From NCBI RefSeq assembly GCF_009725985.1, contig NZ_RCNR01000014.1, positions 1 to 64,000 of the forward strand: a DNA stretch of 64,000 nucleotides, written 5' to 3'. The first letter of the stretch is position 1. Each line of letters opens with the position of its first letter. The DNA comes from Zobellia amurskyensis (GTDB lineage: Bacteria > Bacteroidota > Bacteroidia > Flavobacteriales > Flavobacteriaceae). Shown here in pieces: positions 46,925 to 56,252 of this stretch. The notes beneath the pieces are model-generated. The model was not told the origin of the DNA. It worked only from the letters and a program-made list of their open reading frames with translations, and did not search any database. Position numbers and translations under genes: made by a program.

Positions 46925-48169
46925 TTATGCAACTTCAGCTTCCGTGTTTTCCTTCCTATTTTTCATCCAGAAATAAAGTAGAGTGAAAAGTACGATTAGA
47001 ATACCGGGAAATATCGTCATGGTTAATAAGGTTGCTTGTCCGGATACTAAATCCAGTTCATCACCTGTAAAGCCTTCAGCCGCTGCTTTCGCTTTATCAG
47101 CATCAATCCATCCGCCAATAATTGGTTGGAAAATAGAGCTGGAGAACATACCCACGGCACCAACAATCGAAAGACCTAATGCACCACTTTTTGGAATTTT
47201 ATCGGCAACAAAACCAATCATGTTAGGCCAGAAATAAGCAACACCCAAGGCAAAGAAGATTGCAGCAACATAAGCCATAGCTCCTGTTTGTGTACTGAAC
47301 AAATAAATACCTAATGTGGCAAGAACTGCGGAGCCTAAAAGAACTCCGGTTTGATTGAATCTCTTTACCATATTACCTCCAAAGAATCTTGCAACCGCCA
47401 TTAAACCTGCCGTTAAAGCAAGAATAATCATAGGGTTTGCACCACTCTTAGATAAAATAAGGCCTACCCATTGGTTTGGTCCAAATTCTGAAATAGCGGT
47501 CAAAGCCATACACGCAACCATAAATAAGAATAGAGGGGAAAGCATTGCTTTGAAGTTTCCTCCAATGGTAGCAGCTTCCTCAACTTTTGCCTTAGGCCAT
47601 GATTGTCCAAAGAACAAGTAAGCATAAATAACCGTAGGTATTAAAATCAACCATATTTGGCTTTCCCAGCTAAATGACATATCTGTCATAAAACCCGAAA
47701 TAAGACTACCAATGGCAATACCGCCAGGGAACCACATATGAAAACGGTTCATCATGGTACTCATTCTGCTACCTTGGTAAGCATCTGCTATCATTGGATT
47801 ACAAGCTGCTTCGGTACATCCGTTACCTAAACCTATTAATAGTGTTGAGACAAGAAGGCCTATATAGCTACCTGAATAGATAGTTAAAATAATACCTACC
47901 GCATGAGCAAAGAACGCGAATTGCATTATGGCCTTACCGCCTACTTTATGGTAGATTAATCCGCCAATGACCATAGATAATGGAAATCCTAAGAACCACA
48001 TAGAATTTATAAAGCCTAACTGTTCACCGCTCAGGCTAAGCTCTTCTCCCAATTGGGGTAAAATACCGGCCCTGATACTAAAAGAAAATGCAGTTGTAAT
48101 AAGGGCAAAGCAACTTGCGTAAAAAAGTCTATTGGCGTTTGAGGCCATTTCATTTGTTCGTGTTTCCAT
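46925..48169 (-). CDS. major facilitator superfamily transporter (sugar type)
   Basis: A 414-residue MFS permease with about twelve transmembrane helices. The N-terminal half shows GFINSMWFLGFPLSMVIGGLIYHKVGGK and GLGNGCTEAACNPMIADAY; the latter is seen in sugar:H+ permeases of Bacteroidota that accompany Gfo/Idh/MocA oxidoreductases. The conserved WFPGGIAIGSLISG and YFWPNMIGFVADKIPKSGALG segments match that group. The substrate is probably a monosaccharide or oxidised sugar; I cannot name it. It is divergent from the Gfo/Idh/MocA gene, sharing a control region of nearly 500 bases. Confidence 0.85.
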   Translation of the reverse strand: METRTNEMASNANRLFYASCFALITTAFSFSIRAGILPQLGEELSLSGEQLGFINSMWFLGFPLSMVIGGLIYHKVGGKAIMQFAFFAHAVGIILTIYSGSYIGLLVSTLLIGLGNGCTEAACNPMIADAYQGSRMSTMMNRFHMWFPGGIAIGSLISGFMTDMSFSWESQIWLILIPTVIYAYLFFGQSWPKAKVEEAATIGGNFKAMLSPLFLFMVACMALTAISEFGPNQWVGLILSKSGANPMIILALTAGLMAVARFFGGNMVKRFNQTGVLLGSAVLATLGIYLFSTQTGAMAYVAAIFFALGVAYFWPNMIGFVADKIPKSGALGLSIVGAVGMFSSSIFQPIIGGWIDADKAKAAAEGFTGDELDLVSGQATLLTMTIFPGILIVLFTLLYFWMKNRKENTEAEVA

Positions 48170-48666
48170 AAAAATTTGGTTTGTTGTTTAAGCTTTGATA
48201 TTCGTAAAAGTAATTTTTATTAAATGTTTATTGCGAAAATCGAAACGAAAGATAAATTAAAAATATGTAATTGATAAAAAAAAACAGAATTTAACAACCC
48301 GTTGTCATCTAGGACAAAACTTGAAAAATTGGCTATAAAAACCTTTTTCAACTAAACTATGTGTTAAATATACACTTCTTTATATAAGGTGTATTATCTT
48401 CAAAACACCAAAAGTCAGGCAATTAACTTTTAAACGTTAAGAAATCTATCTGAACGGCTAATTATAGAACCGTTTGAAGGGCAAAACATAAAACAGTTAT
48501 AGAAAATTGAAAAAAGTAACAATATTATGTGTTTTTGATAACGAGTTGTTTTTTGAGTTGAGAAAAACGCAGGTTTTTAATGAATAAATTGCCTTATTAT
48601 TTTTATATTCACAGCTGCTTTGTAGATAGATTATGTGCTACAATTAATTTCAGAAATATCGAGAAA
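48170..48666. promoter_or_regulatory. divergent control region of MFS and Gfo/Idh/MocA genes
   Basis: About 500 A+T-rich bases without a supported gene (an in-frame upstream extension of the oxidoreductase to 48580 is not signal-like). It must hold both promoters. I could not select a convincing pair or a repeated operator. Confidence 0.4.
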
Positions 48667-50007
48667 ATGAAAGAAGATAAGACCAAAACCAGTATGATCA
48701 AAAAATCAAGAAGAGATTTCGTGAGAAACACCGCATTATTTACCGGCGGTGCTATGTTATTGCCTAACCTGCATATGAGTGGAATGGCAAATGTTTTAGG
48801 AGATAAGAAATTAAAATTAGCATTGGTAGGCTGTGGTGGTCGTGGTACTGGTGCCGCTGTGCAGGCATTAACTGCAGATGAGAATATTGAGCTTGTAGCC
48901 ATGGCAGATGCTTTTGAGGATCGCTTAAAAAGTAGTTTGGCCAATATTTCTAAGGCAATGGGTGAAACCAAAAAAATAAATGTAAAAGAAAAGAACCAAT
49001 TTGTTGGTTTTGATGCTGCTACAAAGGCAATGGATTTAGCCGACGTAGTTATTTTGGCAACACCACCGGGTTTTAGGCCTCAACATTTTGAGTATGCAGT
49101 AAACAACGGAAAGCATGTTTTTATGGAAAAACCGGTAGCTACAGACGTACCAGGTGTACGTAAAGTGTTAGCAGCTGCAAAGAAAGCAAAAGAAAATAAG
49201 CTAAACGTAGTGGTAGGTCTACAGAGACATTATCAAGACAGTTATTTAGCGGCTATGGACCATCTTCAGAAAGATGCTATTGGTAAAATTGTTTCGGGGC
49301 AGGTCTATTGGAACAGTGGTGGTGTATGGGTTCGAGAAAGACAAGCGGGACAGAGTGAACTGGAATACCAAATGCGTAACTGGTACTACTTTAACTGGCT
49401 GTGTGGAGATCATATTCTGGAGCAGCATATACATAATATTGATGTAGCCAACTGGTTTGTTGGAGAAACTCCTATTTCGGCACAAGGTATGGGTGGTAGA
49501 CAAGTTCGTAAAGGAAAAGACCATGGTGAGATTTATGATCATCATTTTGTGGAGTATACCTATCCAAGTGGTGCTGTAATTTCAAGCCAATGTCGTCATC
49601 AACCAGAAACTATGAGTAAAGTTTCAGAGTTTTTCCAAGGAACAAAAGGTACGGTCTATACCAAAGGTGATACCGCTACATTAACGGATTGGAACGGTAA
49701 TTCAATTTTTGAGCACAGAGGTAAAGATGATCCAAACCCTTATCAAGTAGAACATATTAAACTTTTTGAATCCATTAGAAATGGAGGTGTAATTGCTGAT
49801 GCTGAAAATGGAGCTAAAAGTACCATGACCGCTATTATGGGTAGGATGGCTACGTATTCAGGTAAGGTTATTAAATGGGATGAAGCCATGCAGTCTAATA
49901 TTGACTTGGCTCCAGATGAGTTAACCTGGGATTCTCCAGCTCCGGTACAACCAAATGCAGATGGTACGTACAACATACCAAAACCCGGTGAAACCGTAGT
50001 AATATAA
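48667..50007 (+). CDS. Tat-exported Gfo/Idh/MocA-family oxidoreductase
   Basis: A 446-residue sugar oxidoreductase. The start at 48667 gives a twin-arginine signal (KKSRRDFVRNTALFTGGAMLLPNL); an ATG at 48697 is a close alternative. The Rossmann loop is LALVGCGGRGTGAAVQAL. The signature EKP occurs in FMEKPVATDVPG. The active-site region GDHILEQHIHNIDVANWF carries the catalytic His. NAD(P) enzymes of this family oxidise sugars or inositol, and Tat export with bound cofactor is known for periplasmic members that rework glycans. A strong terminator follows, so the downstream FGE gene is transcribed separately. Confidence 0.92.
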   Translation: MKEDKTKTSMIKKSRRDFVRNTALFTGGAMLLPNLHMSGMANVLGDKKLKLALVGCGGRGTGAAVQALTADENIELVAMADAFEDRLKSSLANISKAMGETKKINVKEKNQFVGFDAATKAMDLADVVILATPPGFRPQHFEYAVNNGKHVFMEKPVATDVPGVRKVLAAAKKAKENKLNVVVGLQRHYQDSYLAAMDHLQKDAIGKIVSGQVYWNSGGVWVRERQAGQSELEYQMRNWYYFNWLCGDHILEQHIHNIDVANWFVGETPISAQGMGGRQVRKGKDHGEIYDHHFVEYTYPSGAVISSQCRHQPETMSKVSEFFQGTKGTVYTKGDTATLTDWNGNSIFEHRGKDDPNPYQVEHIKLFESIRNGGVIADAENGAKSTMTAIMGRMATYSGKVIKWDEAMQSNIDLAPDELTWDSPAPVQPNADGTYNIPKPGETVVI

Positions 50008-50032
50008 TTTATGAGTATCACAAAATAACAGT

Positions 50033-50060
50033 GTCCCCGTTTTTTACGGGGACTTTTTTT
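50033..50060 (+). terminator. strong intrinsic terminator after Gfo/Idh/MocA gene
   Basis: GTCCCCGT (50033-50040) pairs with ACGGGGAC (50046-50053), followed by seven T. Confidence 0.9.
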
Positions 50061-50150
50061 GTTTCCGTTTCAAAAGAAACAGACGGATTCTAATATAGTG
50101 GTTAACCGAAAAATAGGTTTAACTTTGTTTTCCATTTTTGAAATAGAATT

Positions 50151-51293
50151 ATGCACAATACGATTAAAATTTTTGCTTCCGTTGCTGTTCTTTGTCTTTC
50201 TATAGGATGTAAAGAGGATAAATCACAGAAGGCAGAAGTAGGTGAAACAGCCGAAAAAATAGAGGCCCCAAAAACTATTGAAGTAGATACTACGGTAATC
50301 AAAGAACAACCGAAAGATGTAACTACTCCCGAGGGTATGGTTTGGGTTCCGGGAGCGGTCTTTTCACAAGGAGCGGTGCCACAAGATAAAGGGGCGATGG
50401 AACATGAGAAACCTGCACATAAAGTTGCGGTAGATGGTTTTTTTATCGATATAACCGAAGTTACCAATGATGACTTTAAAAAATTCGTAAAGGCAACAGG
50501 TTATAAAACCGTAGCGGAGCGTGAAATTGATTGGGAAGAAATGAAAAAACAACTTCCTGAGGGCACTCCTAAACCTCACGATAGTATTATGCAACCTGGT
50601 TCTTTAACATTTAAACAAGCCAAAAGTGCAGTACCTAATCTATATGATTTTTCACAATGGTGGAGTTGGACCATAGGAGCCGATTGGCAACACCCCAACG
50701 GACCTAAAAGTTCCATTAAGGGTAAAGGAAATTATCCTGTAGTGCATATTGCTTACGAAGATGCCCTAGCTTATTGTGAGTGGGCCAACAGACGTTTGCC
50801 AACTGAAGCGGAATGGGAACGCGCTGCTCGTGGTACTCATTTAACAACAACTTATTCTTGGGGAGACGAAGACACTAAATTATCTGAAAAGGCAAATACT
50901 TGGGAAGGTGAATTTCCTGTAACCAATGTAGAGACAGATGGTTTTGGACTTAGGGCACCCGTAAAATCCTACCCTGCAAATGATTTTGGTCTTTTTGATA
51001 TGGCCGGAAATGTTTGGGAATGGACCAATGATTGGTACAATACTAATTATTATAAAGAGTTGAGCACAACGTATCCGGTAGCTAAAAACCCAATGGGTGC
51101 GGATCAAGCCTATAATGAGAGGGATCCTTATGCAAGGGAAAAAGTAATGAAAGGTGGGTCGTTTTTATGTAATGCCAGTTATTGTGCCAGTTACAGAGTT
51201 TCTTCTCGTATGGCCACAAGTTTAGATTCATCATTAGAACATTTAGGTTTTAGGACCGTTGCTACACCTGATATGGTTCGCAATTCAAAATAA
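50151..51293 (+). CDS. formylglycine-generating-enzyme-family (SUMF1) lipoprotein with intact active cysteines
   Basis: A 380-residue protein. The lipoprotein signal has lipobox LSIGC (Cys20), and a charged linker follows to about residue 55. The FGE-sulfatase domain (about 62-370) shows GMVWVPGAVF, GFFIDITEVTNDDFKKFVKATGY, VVHIAYEDALAYCEWANRRLPTEAEWERAAR and DMAGNVWEWTNDWY. The C-terminal GGSFLCNASYCASYRVSSR has the Cys-x4-Cys pair (Cys340, Cys345) of true copper-dependent FGEs; many SUMF1-domain relatives lack it. It should therefore convert the sulfatase CxPxR cysteine to formylglycine outside the cytoplasm. The exported sulfatase at 1621-3273 is a possible client. It lies 12 bases before galK. 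Confidence 0.88.
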   Translation: MHNTIKIFASVAVLCLSIGCKEDKSQKAEVGETAEKIEAPKTIEVDTTVIKEQPKDVTTPEGMVWVPGAVFSQGAVPQDKGAMEHEKPAHKVAVDGFFIDITEVTNDDFKKFVKATGYKTVAEREIDWEEMKKQLPEGTPKPHDSIMQPGSLTFKQAKSAVPNLYDFSQWWSWTIGADWQHPNGPKSSIKGKGNYPVVHIAYEDALAYCEWANRRLPTEAEWERAARGTHLTTTYSWGDEDTKLSEKANTWEGEFPVTNVETDGFGLRAPVKSYPANDFGLFDMAGNVWEWTNDWYNTNYYKELSTTYPVAKNPMGADQAYNERDPYAREKVMKGGSFLCNASYCASYRVSSRMATSLDSSLEHLGFRTVATPDMVRNSK

Positions 51294-51305
51294 ATAATTC
51301 CTATT

Positions 51306-52433
51306 ATGCAGTTTTTAGAAAATTTTAAGCCAGAACTGGTTATATCTTCACCAGGTAGAATTAACCTTATAGGCGAGCATACCGATTATAACATGGGGTA
51401 TGTATTACCAACGGCCATAGAGAACAATATTACGTTCAGTTTTAAAAAGAACGGTTCCGATGATCAATGTAATGTATATAGTAAAACCTATGATACGGGT
51501 TTTGAAATAGACTTAAATAAGATTGCGGTAAGTAAAATAGAGTGGGAGAATTACATTCTAGGCGTACTGAACGAAATCTCAAAAAGAACGGATAAGGTTA
51601 GAGGGTTTGATTGTATCGTAGAAAGTAATTTACCTACGGGCTCAGGTCTTAGTTCTTCTGCAGCTTTAGAATGTGGTTTGGCCTTTGGTCTTAACGAAAT
51701 TTTTGAGTTGGGACTTTCAAAATTAGAAATGGTACAGCTTTCCCAAACTGCAGAGCATACGTATGTAGGCACCCAATGTGGTATTATGGACCAATTTGCA
51801 TCGGTCATGAGCGAGGCTGGAAATGTTATTCTATTGGATTGTCGTTCTTTAGAATACAAGCACATTCCTATAGACTTACATCCTTATAAAATAATACTCT
51901 TGAATACAAAAGTTTCTCATAATCTAGCTTCTAGCGAGTATAATACGCGTAAGCAAGAATGTGAGCAAGGTGTTGCCATTATTCAGAAGAAAAATCCAAA
52001 TGTAAAATCTTTGAGGGATGTTGATGAAGAAATGCTGTTGGCCGCTAAAGAAGAAATGTCTCCCGTAGTTTATAATAGATGTTCATTTATCGTTAAAGAA
52101 AACGATAGGGTGTTAGAAATGGTTGAGGCATTAAAACAAAATGACCTTGAAGAGGTTGGTCAGATTTTGTATAAGGCCCATGATGGAATCAGTAAAGAAT
52201 ATGAAGTAAGTTGTCCGGAGTCGGATTTCTTAGTAGACTTCTCTAAAGATAATGCACAAGTTTTAGGGGCTAGGCAGACCGGTGGTGGTTTTGGCGGGTG
52301 TACTTTGAACATTGTACATGAAAGTGCAGTAGAGGATTTTACAAGTGCCGCTACAAAAGCATATAAAGATGAGTTTGATATTACCTTGGAAGCATTTGAG
52401 GTGCGGCCCAGTGGTGGTACAACAGCTATATAA
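51306..52433 (+). CDS. galK: galactokinase
   Basis: A 375-residue GHMP kinase that phosphorylates alpha-D-galactose at C1 with ATP. The signature PGRINLIGEHTDYNMGYVLPTAIE is at the N-terminus. The ATP loop is LPTGSGLSSSAALECG. The third motif is GARQTGGGFGGCTLNIV near the end. QCGIMDQFASVMSEAG holds the catalytic Asp region. It is cytoplasmic, and length is normal. It follows the FGE gene by 12 bases, linking sulfated-glycan processing with galactose use. That suggests a galactan such as carrageenan, agar or porphyran, but no GH for these is in the window. Confidence 0.95.
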   Translation: MQFLENFKPELVISSPGRINLIGEHTDYNMGYVLPTAIENNITFSFKKNGSDDQCNVYSKTYDTGFEIDLNKIAVSKIEWENYILGVLNEISKRTDKVRGFDCIVESNLPTGSGLSSSAALECGLAFGLNEIFELGLSKLEMVQLSQTAEHTYVGTQCGIMDQFASVMSEAGNVILLDCRSLEYKHIPIDLHPYKIILLNTKVSHNLASSEYNTRKQECEQGVAIIQKKNPNVKSLRDVDEEMLLAAKEEMSPVVYNRCSFIVKENDRVLEMVEALKQNDLEEVGQILYKAHDGISKEYEVSCPESDFLVDFSKDNAQVLGARQTGGGFGGCTLNIVHESAVEDFTSAATKAYKDEFDITLEAFEVRPSGGTTAI

Positions 52434-52435
52434 GT

Positions 52436-52464
52436 AAAAAGCCCAATCTTTGATTGGGCTTTTT
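52436..52464 (+). terminator. intrinsic terminator after galK
   Basis: AAAAAGCCCAATC (52436-52448) pairs with GATTGGGCTTTTT (52452-52464) around a 3-nt loop. Confidence 0.85.
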
Positions 52465-52487
52465 TATTTTAGGATAGGCTATTGCTA

Positions 52488-53189
52488 TTAAGCCTGAGAG
52501 TTCATTAATGCATCTTCCAGTGCAAGTTTTTTATGTCTGCTCAGCGGAATTGAATGTCCACAAACTTCAACTTGTGATCCGTTAAATTTTTCCACCTTAT
52601 CAAGGTTAATGATGTATGATTTATGTACACGTAAGAACCTGTCTTCTGGTAGTTTTTCTGAAAAAGATTTCATTGTAGATAGAATTAATACATTCTTTTC
52701 ATCCGTAACTACTTTAATATAGTCACCAAGACCTTCTATCCATTTAATATCACTTAGGGGCAGTTTAACTTTTTTGAGTTTGCTGTTCACAAAAATATAG
52801 TCATCTTCTTTTTCTTCAATTTCAATATTGTTCTGTAGTGCTTTTTTAATAGCAGTATTAAAACGATTTTGACCAATAGGTTTAAGAAGATAATCCGTTA
52901 CATCATAATCAAAAGCTTGCATGGCATACTCTTCTTTTGCCGAAATAAGAATAATCTGCGGACGGTTTTTTAAAGAGTCTATAAATTGAAAGCCATTGAT
53001 TAAAGGCATTTCTATATCTAGAAAAACCAGGTCAACATCGCTTTGTTCCATATGCTTTTGTGCCTCCACAGCATTCTTGTAATCGGCAAGAAAACGAAGG
53101 TTAATATGGTTCTTTATAAGTTTGGCAACTGCGGTACGCTGTGTTTTAGAATCATCTATAACTACACACGTTAATTTTACAGAGTTCAT
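52488..53189 (-). CDS. LytTR-type response regulator
   Basis: A 233-residue regulator. The receiver domain (1-118) has the acidic pair in VVIDDS, phospho-acceptor Asp58 in LVFLDIEMPLINGF, Ser in ILISAKEEY, and Lys in DYLLKPIG. The LytTR DNA-binding domain (about 135-230) shows DIKWIEGLGDYIKVVTDEKNVLILSTMKSF and FLRVHKSYIINLDKVEKF. It is an orphan: no histidine kinase of the matching LytS/YehU type is next to it. It is about 50% identical by eye to the regulator at 54311-55009, from which it is separated only by the Usp gene. Confidence 0.92.
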   Translation of the reverse strand: MNSVKLTCVVIDDSKTQRTAVAKLIKNHINLRFLADYKNAVEAQKHMEQSDVDLVFLDIEMPLINGFQFIDSLKNRPQIILISAKEEYAMQAFDYDVTDYLLKPIGQNRFNTAIKKALQNNIEIEEKEDDYIFVNSKLKKVKLPLSDIKWIEGLGDYIKVVTDEKNVLILSTMKSFSEKLPEDRFLRVHKSYIINLDKVEKFNGSQVEVCGHSIPLSRHKKLALEDALMNSQA

Positions 53190-53451
53190 AATAAGAGGAT
53201 TGCTTAAAAAGTATATAACTTCTTAAAGAGGTTAAATATTCATTAACTAATCACCTTCTTTTAACAGTTGTGGGGCCAGATAAAAATAGGTTAGCTATTG
53301 CAAATATATAGTTTAAAAATTTATTGGCTCCCAAGCACTTTTAAAATTGAGTTAGACATCCAAAATATTACGAATATTATCTTCAAAACTGATAGATGTC
53401 ATGTTTTTCTCTTTCAGAAGGTCTTAATTTTATTAAATCAAATCAAAAGTC

Positions 53452-54297
53452 ATGCTAAAAGTCCTTTTACCTACCGATTTTTCTGAAAATTCTAGAAATG
53501 CTATTGATTATGCCCTACGGTTTTATGAAGATACGGAGTGTACTTTCTTTTTTTTGCATACTTATACTCCTGCAGCATATAGGATAGATTACATTTTGGG
53601 TTCTCCGGCACAGATAGGTATGGGAGATAATTGGCAGTCCGAGACGGAAGACCAAATGAGTGAGTTTTGTAAAGATGTATCATATGCGAGCCAAAACCCC
53701 AAACACAGGTTCATAACACATATAGCACTTGAATCACTATTGACAGAGGTTTTGAAAGTAACGGCAAAAGAGAAAATAGATATGATTGTAATGGGTACCC
53801 AAGGGGCAACAGGAGCCAAATCTGTTTTTTTGGGAACCAAAACAGTGAATGTCATAAAAGTGGCTGCTTGCCCCGTACTTGTAGTTCCGAATGGTTGTTT
53901 TTATAAAGTGCCTAAGAAAGTTGCCTTAGTAACGAATTTTAAGAGAAATTTCTCAGCGGAGATTTTGGCGCCTGTAAAATGTATTCTTACTCGCTTTAAA
54001 ACGTCAATGCATATTATGCATGTAAATGAAGAAGAACGTTTAGATTCTATTCAGGCATCCAATAGAAATACGTTAGATGCTTATTTAGATATATTTAAAC
54101 CCAAGTATCATTGGATGCCTAATTTTTCCAATAAGACTAAAAGCATTCAAGTGTTTGTAAAAGAGTTGGATATTGATTTGTTGACCATGGTTAAGAATGA
54201 TCATGACTTTTTTGAAGGCTTGATGCGGGAGCCGATTATTAAAAAAATAAGCTTCTCTATAGAAATACCATTCTTGGTAATCCCTGTTGCCGATTAA
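53452..54297 (+). CDS. universal stress protein (two-Usp-domain form)
   Basis: A 281-residue UspA-superfamily protein. The first domain (about 1-150) has the nucleotide-binding region DMIVMGTQGATGAKSVFLGTKTVNVIKVAACPVLVVPNG, with the G-2x-G-9x-G(S/T) type motif. The second half (about 155-281) is a diverged Usp repeat without a clean ATP motif. It is cytoplasmic. The two LytTR regulators flank it on the other strand, hinting at a shared stress or redox circuit; thioredoxin reductase is next. Confidence 0.88.
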   Translation: MLKVLLPTDFSENSRNAIDYALRFYEDTECTFFFLHTYTPAAYRIDYILGSPAQIGMGDNWQSETEDQMSEFCKDVSYASQNPKHRFITHIALESLLTEVLKVTAKEKIDMIVMGTQGATGAKSVFLGTKTVNVIKVAACPVLVVPNGCFYKVPKKVALVTNFKRNFSAEILAPVKCILTRFKTSMHIMHVNEEERLDSIQASNRNTLDAYLDIFKPKYHWMPNFSNKTKSIQVFVKELDIDLLTMVKNDHDFFEGLMREPIIKKISFSIEIPFLVIPVAD

Positions 54298-54310
54298 AAT
54301 TTAGATAATC

Positions 54311-55009
54311 CTAAGAAGTTCCAATGGCATTCATAAATGAATCTCTTCTACTTCGACTTAATGTTATTTTCTTGCCTTCAACTTCTACCATAGTATTGTT
54401 AAACTTTTCTATTCTTTGAAGATTAATGATGTACGATTTGTGAATACGAACAAATTGAGCGTCTGGTAATTTTTGCTCGAACGCTTTCATTGAAGACAAT
54501 ACAATATGGTTAGATTTTTCGGTAACCAGTTTTACATAATCTCCTAAAGCCTCTATCCATTTAATATCTTTATAATTCACTTTGACCTTCCTAGAATTAC
54601 TTTTTACGAAAAAATGCTCTTCATCATTGGTGTTTGTAGATAGCTCTGCATTACGGAGCGCTTTTTTAACGGCCTTGTCAAACCTTGATGGTAAAATGGG
54701 CTTCAGTAAATAATCGGTTATAGTATAGTCAAAAGCCCTGAAGGCATGGTCAGGGTCACTGCTTACCAATATAATTTGCGGACTTTCCTTAAAAGTTTCT
54801 ATTAAATCAAAACCAGTAATTAAAGGTAATTCTACGGTAATAAAGATGAGGTCTACGTTTTCTTCTGCCTTACTGTTTTTTGCCTCTATTCCGTTTCTGT
54901 AGGTTTTTTTGAGACTTAGATTGGGATGATGTTCTACTAATTTAACTAGTTCTCTACAGTGAACTGGTGAATCTTCAATAATTGCGCTTGTCAACTTTAA
55001 ATCATCCAT
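54311..55009 (-). CDS. LytTR response regulator with degenerate receiver (no phospho-acceptor Asp)
   Basis: A 232-residue paralog of the regulator at 52488. The acidic pocket is AIIEDS and the Lys is in DYLLKPIL, but the phospho-acceptor position reads LIFITVELPLITGF. Thr58 therefore replaces the Asp58 of the paralog; the codon (plus-strand 54836-54838, GGT) reads ACC. The DNA-binding LytTR domain is intact (DIKWIEALGDYVKLVTEKSNHIVLSSMKAF, FVRIHKSYIINLQRIEKF). It should bind DNA without phosphorylation, or respond to another ligand. It is separated by 13 bases from the facing Usp gene stop. Confidence 0.88.
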   Translation of the reverse strand: MDDLKLTSAIIEDSPVHCRELVKLVEHHPNLSLKKTYRNGIEAKNSKAEENVDLIFITVELPLITGFDLIETFKESPQIILVSSDPDHAFRAFDYTITDYLLKPILPSRFDKAVKKALRNAELSTNTNDEEHFFVKSNSRKVKVNYKDIKWIEALGDYVKLVTEKSNHIVLSSMKAFEQKLPDAQFVRIHKSYIINLQRIEKFNNTMVEVEGKKITLSRSRRDSFMNAIGTS

Positions 55010-55265
55010 AGTGTTTCATGCTTTTTCAACAAGTATTTACGAGGTGGTAATACCAAGGGTTTGTTTTTTTAATAACTTTTTTTGAAAAATGTGTGGAAAA
55101 CTACGATCTGCTTTTCTTGAGAGTACCTATTTGCGGTACATTAGAGCCTTTGTAAGTATTGAGGACTAAAACGACCAATACCAAAAACTTTTAATAACTT
55201 TTAGAAGGGGCTTTTTACAAAAAAGCTATTTTTGTTCATTAACTATTTAAAATGAATATTTGATT

Positions 55266-56231
55266 ATGTCTGAGAAAATAGAGAGGCTTAAAACGTTGAT
55301 TATAGGGTCGGGACCTGCAGGGTACACCGCGGCAATTTATGCGGCTCGTGCAGATTTAAAACCGGTTGTATATACAGGAATGGAGCCCGGAGGGCAATTG
55401 ACTACAACAACAGAGGTAGATAATTTTCCAGGCTATCCAGAAGGTATTGATGGCCCAAGTATGATGGTGCAACTACAGCAGCAAGCAGAACGTTTTGGTA
55501 CGGAAGTTCGTATTGGTATGGCTACAGCTGTTGAGTTTAGTGATACTGTTGGTGGCATACATAAAGTAACTATAGATGATTCAAAAATTATTGAAGCGGA
55601 ATCTGTAATTATTTCTACAGGTGCTTCAGCAAAATATTTGAATATACCCAGTGAGCAACGTTTGCGTGGAGGTGGTGTTTCTGCTTGTGCGGTTTGTGAT
55701 GGTTTTTTCTATAGAGGGCAGGATGTTGCTATCGTAGGTGCAGGAGATACGGCTGCAGAAGAGGCTTCTTATTTGGCTAACATATGTAATAAGGTAACTA
55801 TGTTGGTCCGTAAAGACCACATGCGAGCTTCAAAAGCTATGCAACACCGTGTTGAGAGCTTAAAAAATGTTGAGATAAAATACAACTCTGAGGTAGATGA
55901 GGTTCTAGGAGAACAAGTTGTTGAAGGTTTACGTGTAGTTAATAACCAGACCGGGGCAAAAGAAGATATAGCTATAACAGGTCTTTTTATCGCTATTGGG
56001 CATAAACCGAATACGGATATATTTAAAGGTCAGTTAGATATGGACGAAACCGGATATATCATAACTAAAGGGAAATCTACAAAAACTAACAAACCAGGTG
56101 TTTTTGCAAGTGGTGATGCTCAAGATAAAGAATACCGTCAAGCAGTAACAGCTGCGGGTACGGGCTGTATGGCCGCATTAGATGCAGAGCGGTATTTGGC
56201 TACTGTAGAAACTCCACAAGAAGCCATTTAG
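55266..56231 (+). CDS. trxB: thioredoxin-disulfide reductase
   Basis: A 321-residue flavoprotein that reduces thioredoxin with NADPH. I use the ATG at 55266; the TTG two codons upstream only adds MI. FAD motif: TLIIGSGPAGYTAAIYAARADL. The redox pair Cys141/Cys144 sits in SACAVCDGFFYRG. The NADPH loop is VAIVGAGDTAAEEASYLA. The C-terminal FAD motif is GVFASGDAQDKEYRQAVTAAGTGCMAALDAERYL. Length and order are normal. It ends in a hairpin terminator. Confidence 0.96.
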   Translation: MSEKIERLKTLIIGSGPAGYTAAIYAARADLKPVVYTGMEPGGQLTTTTEVDNFPGYPEGIDGPSMMVQLQQQAERFGTEVRIGMATAVEFSDTVGGIHKVTIDDSKIIEAESVIISTGASAKYLNIPSEQRLRGGGVSACAVCDGFFYRGQDVAIVGAGDTAAEEASYLANICNKVTMLVRKDHMRASKAMQHRVESLKNVEIKYNSEVDEVLGEQVVEGLRVVNNQTGAKEDIAITGLFIAIGHKPNTDIFKGQLDMDETGYIITKGKSTKTNKPGVFASGDAQDKEYRQAVTAAGTGCMAALDAERYLATVETPQEAI

Positions 56232-56252
56232 AAGAATTAGAACATAGAATAA

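Noticed and set aside
48580-48666. N-terminal extension of the Gfo/Idh/MocA protein
   Set aside because: It would bury the Tat signal behind 29 residues, which are not signal-like.
53190-53451. Coding frame 53298-53486 (62 residues)
   Set aside because: It overlaps the start of the Usp gene in another frame and has no good composition.
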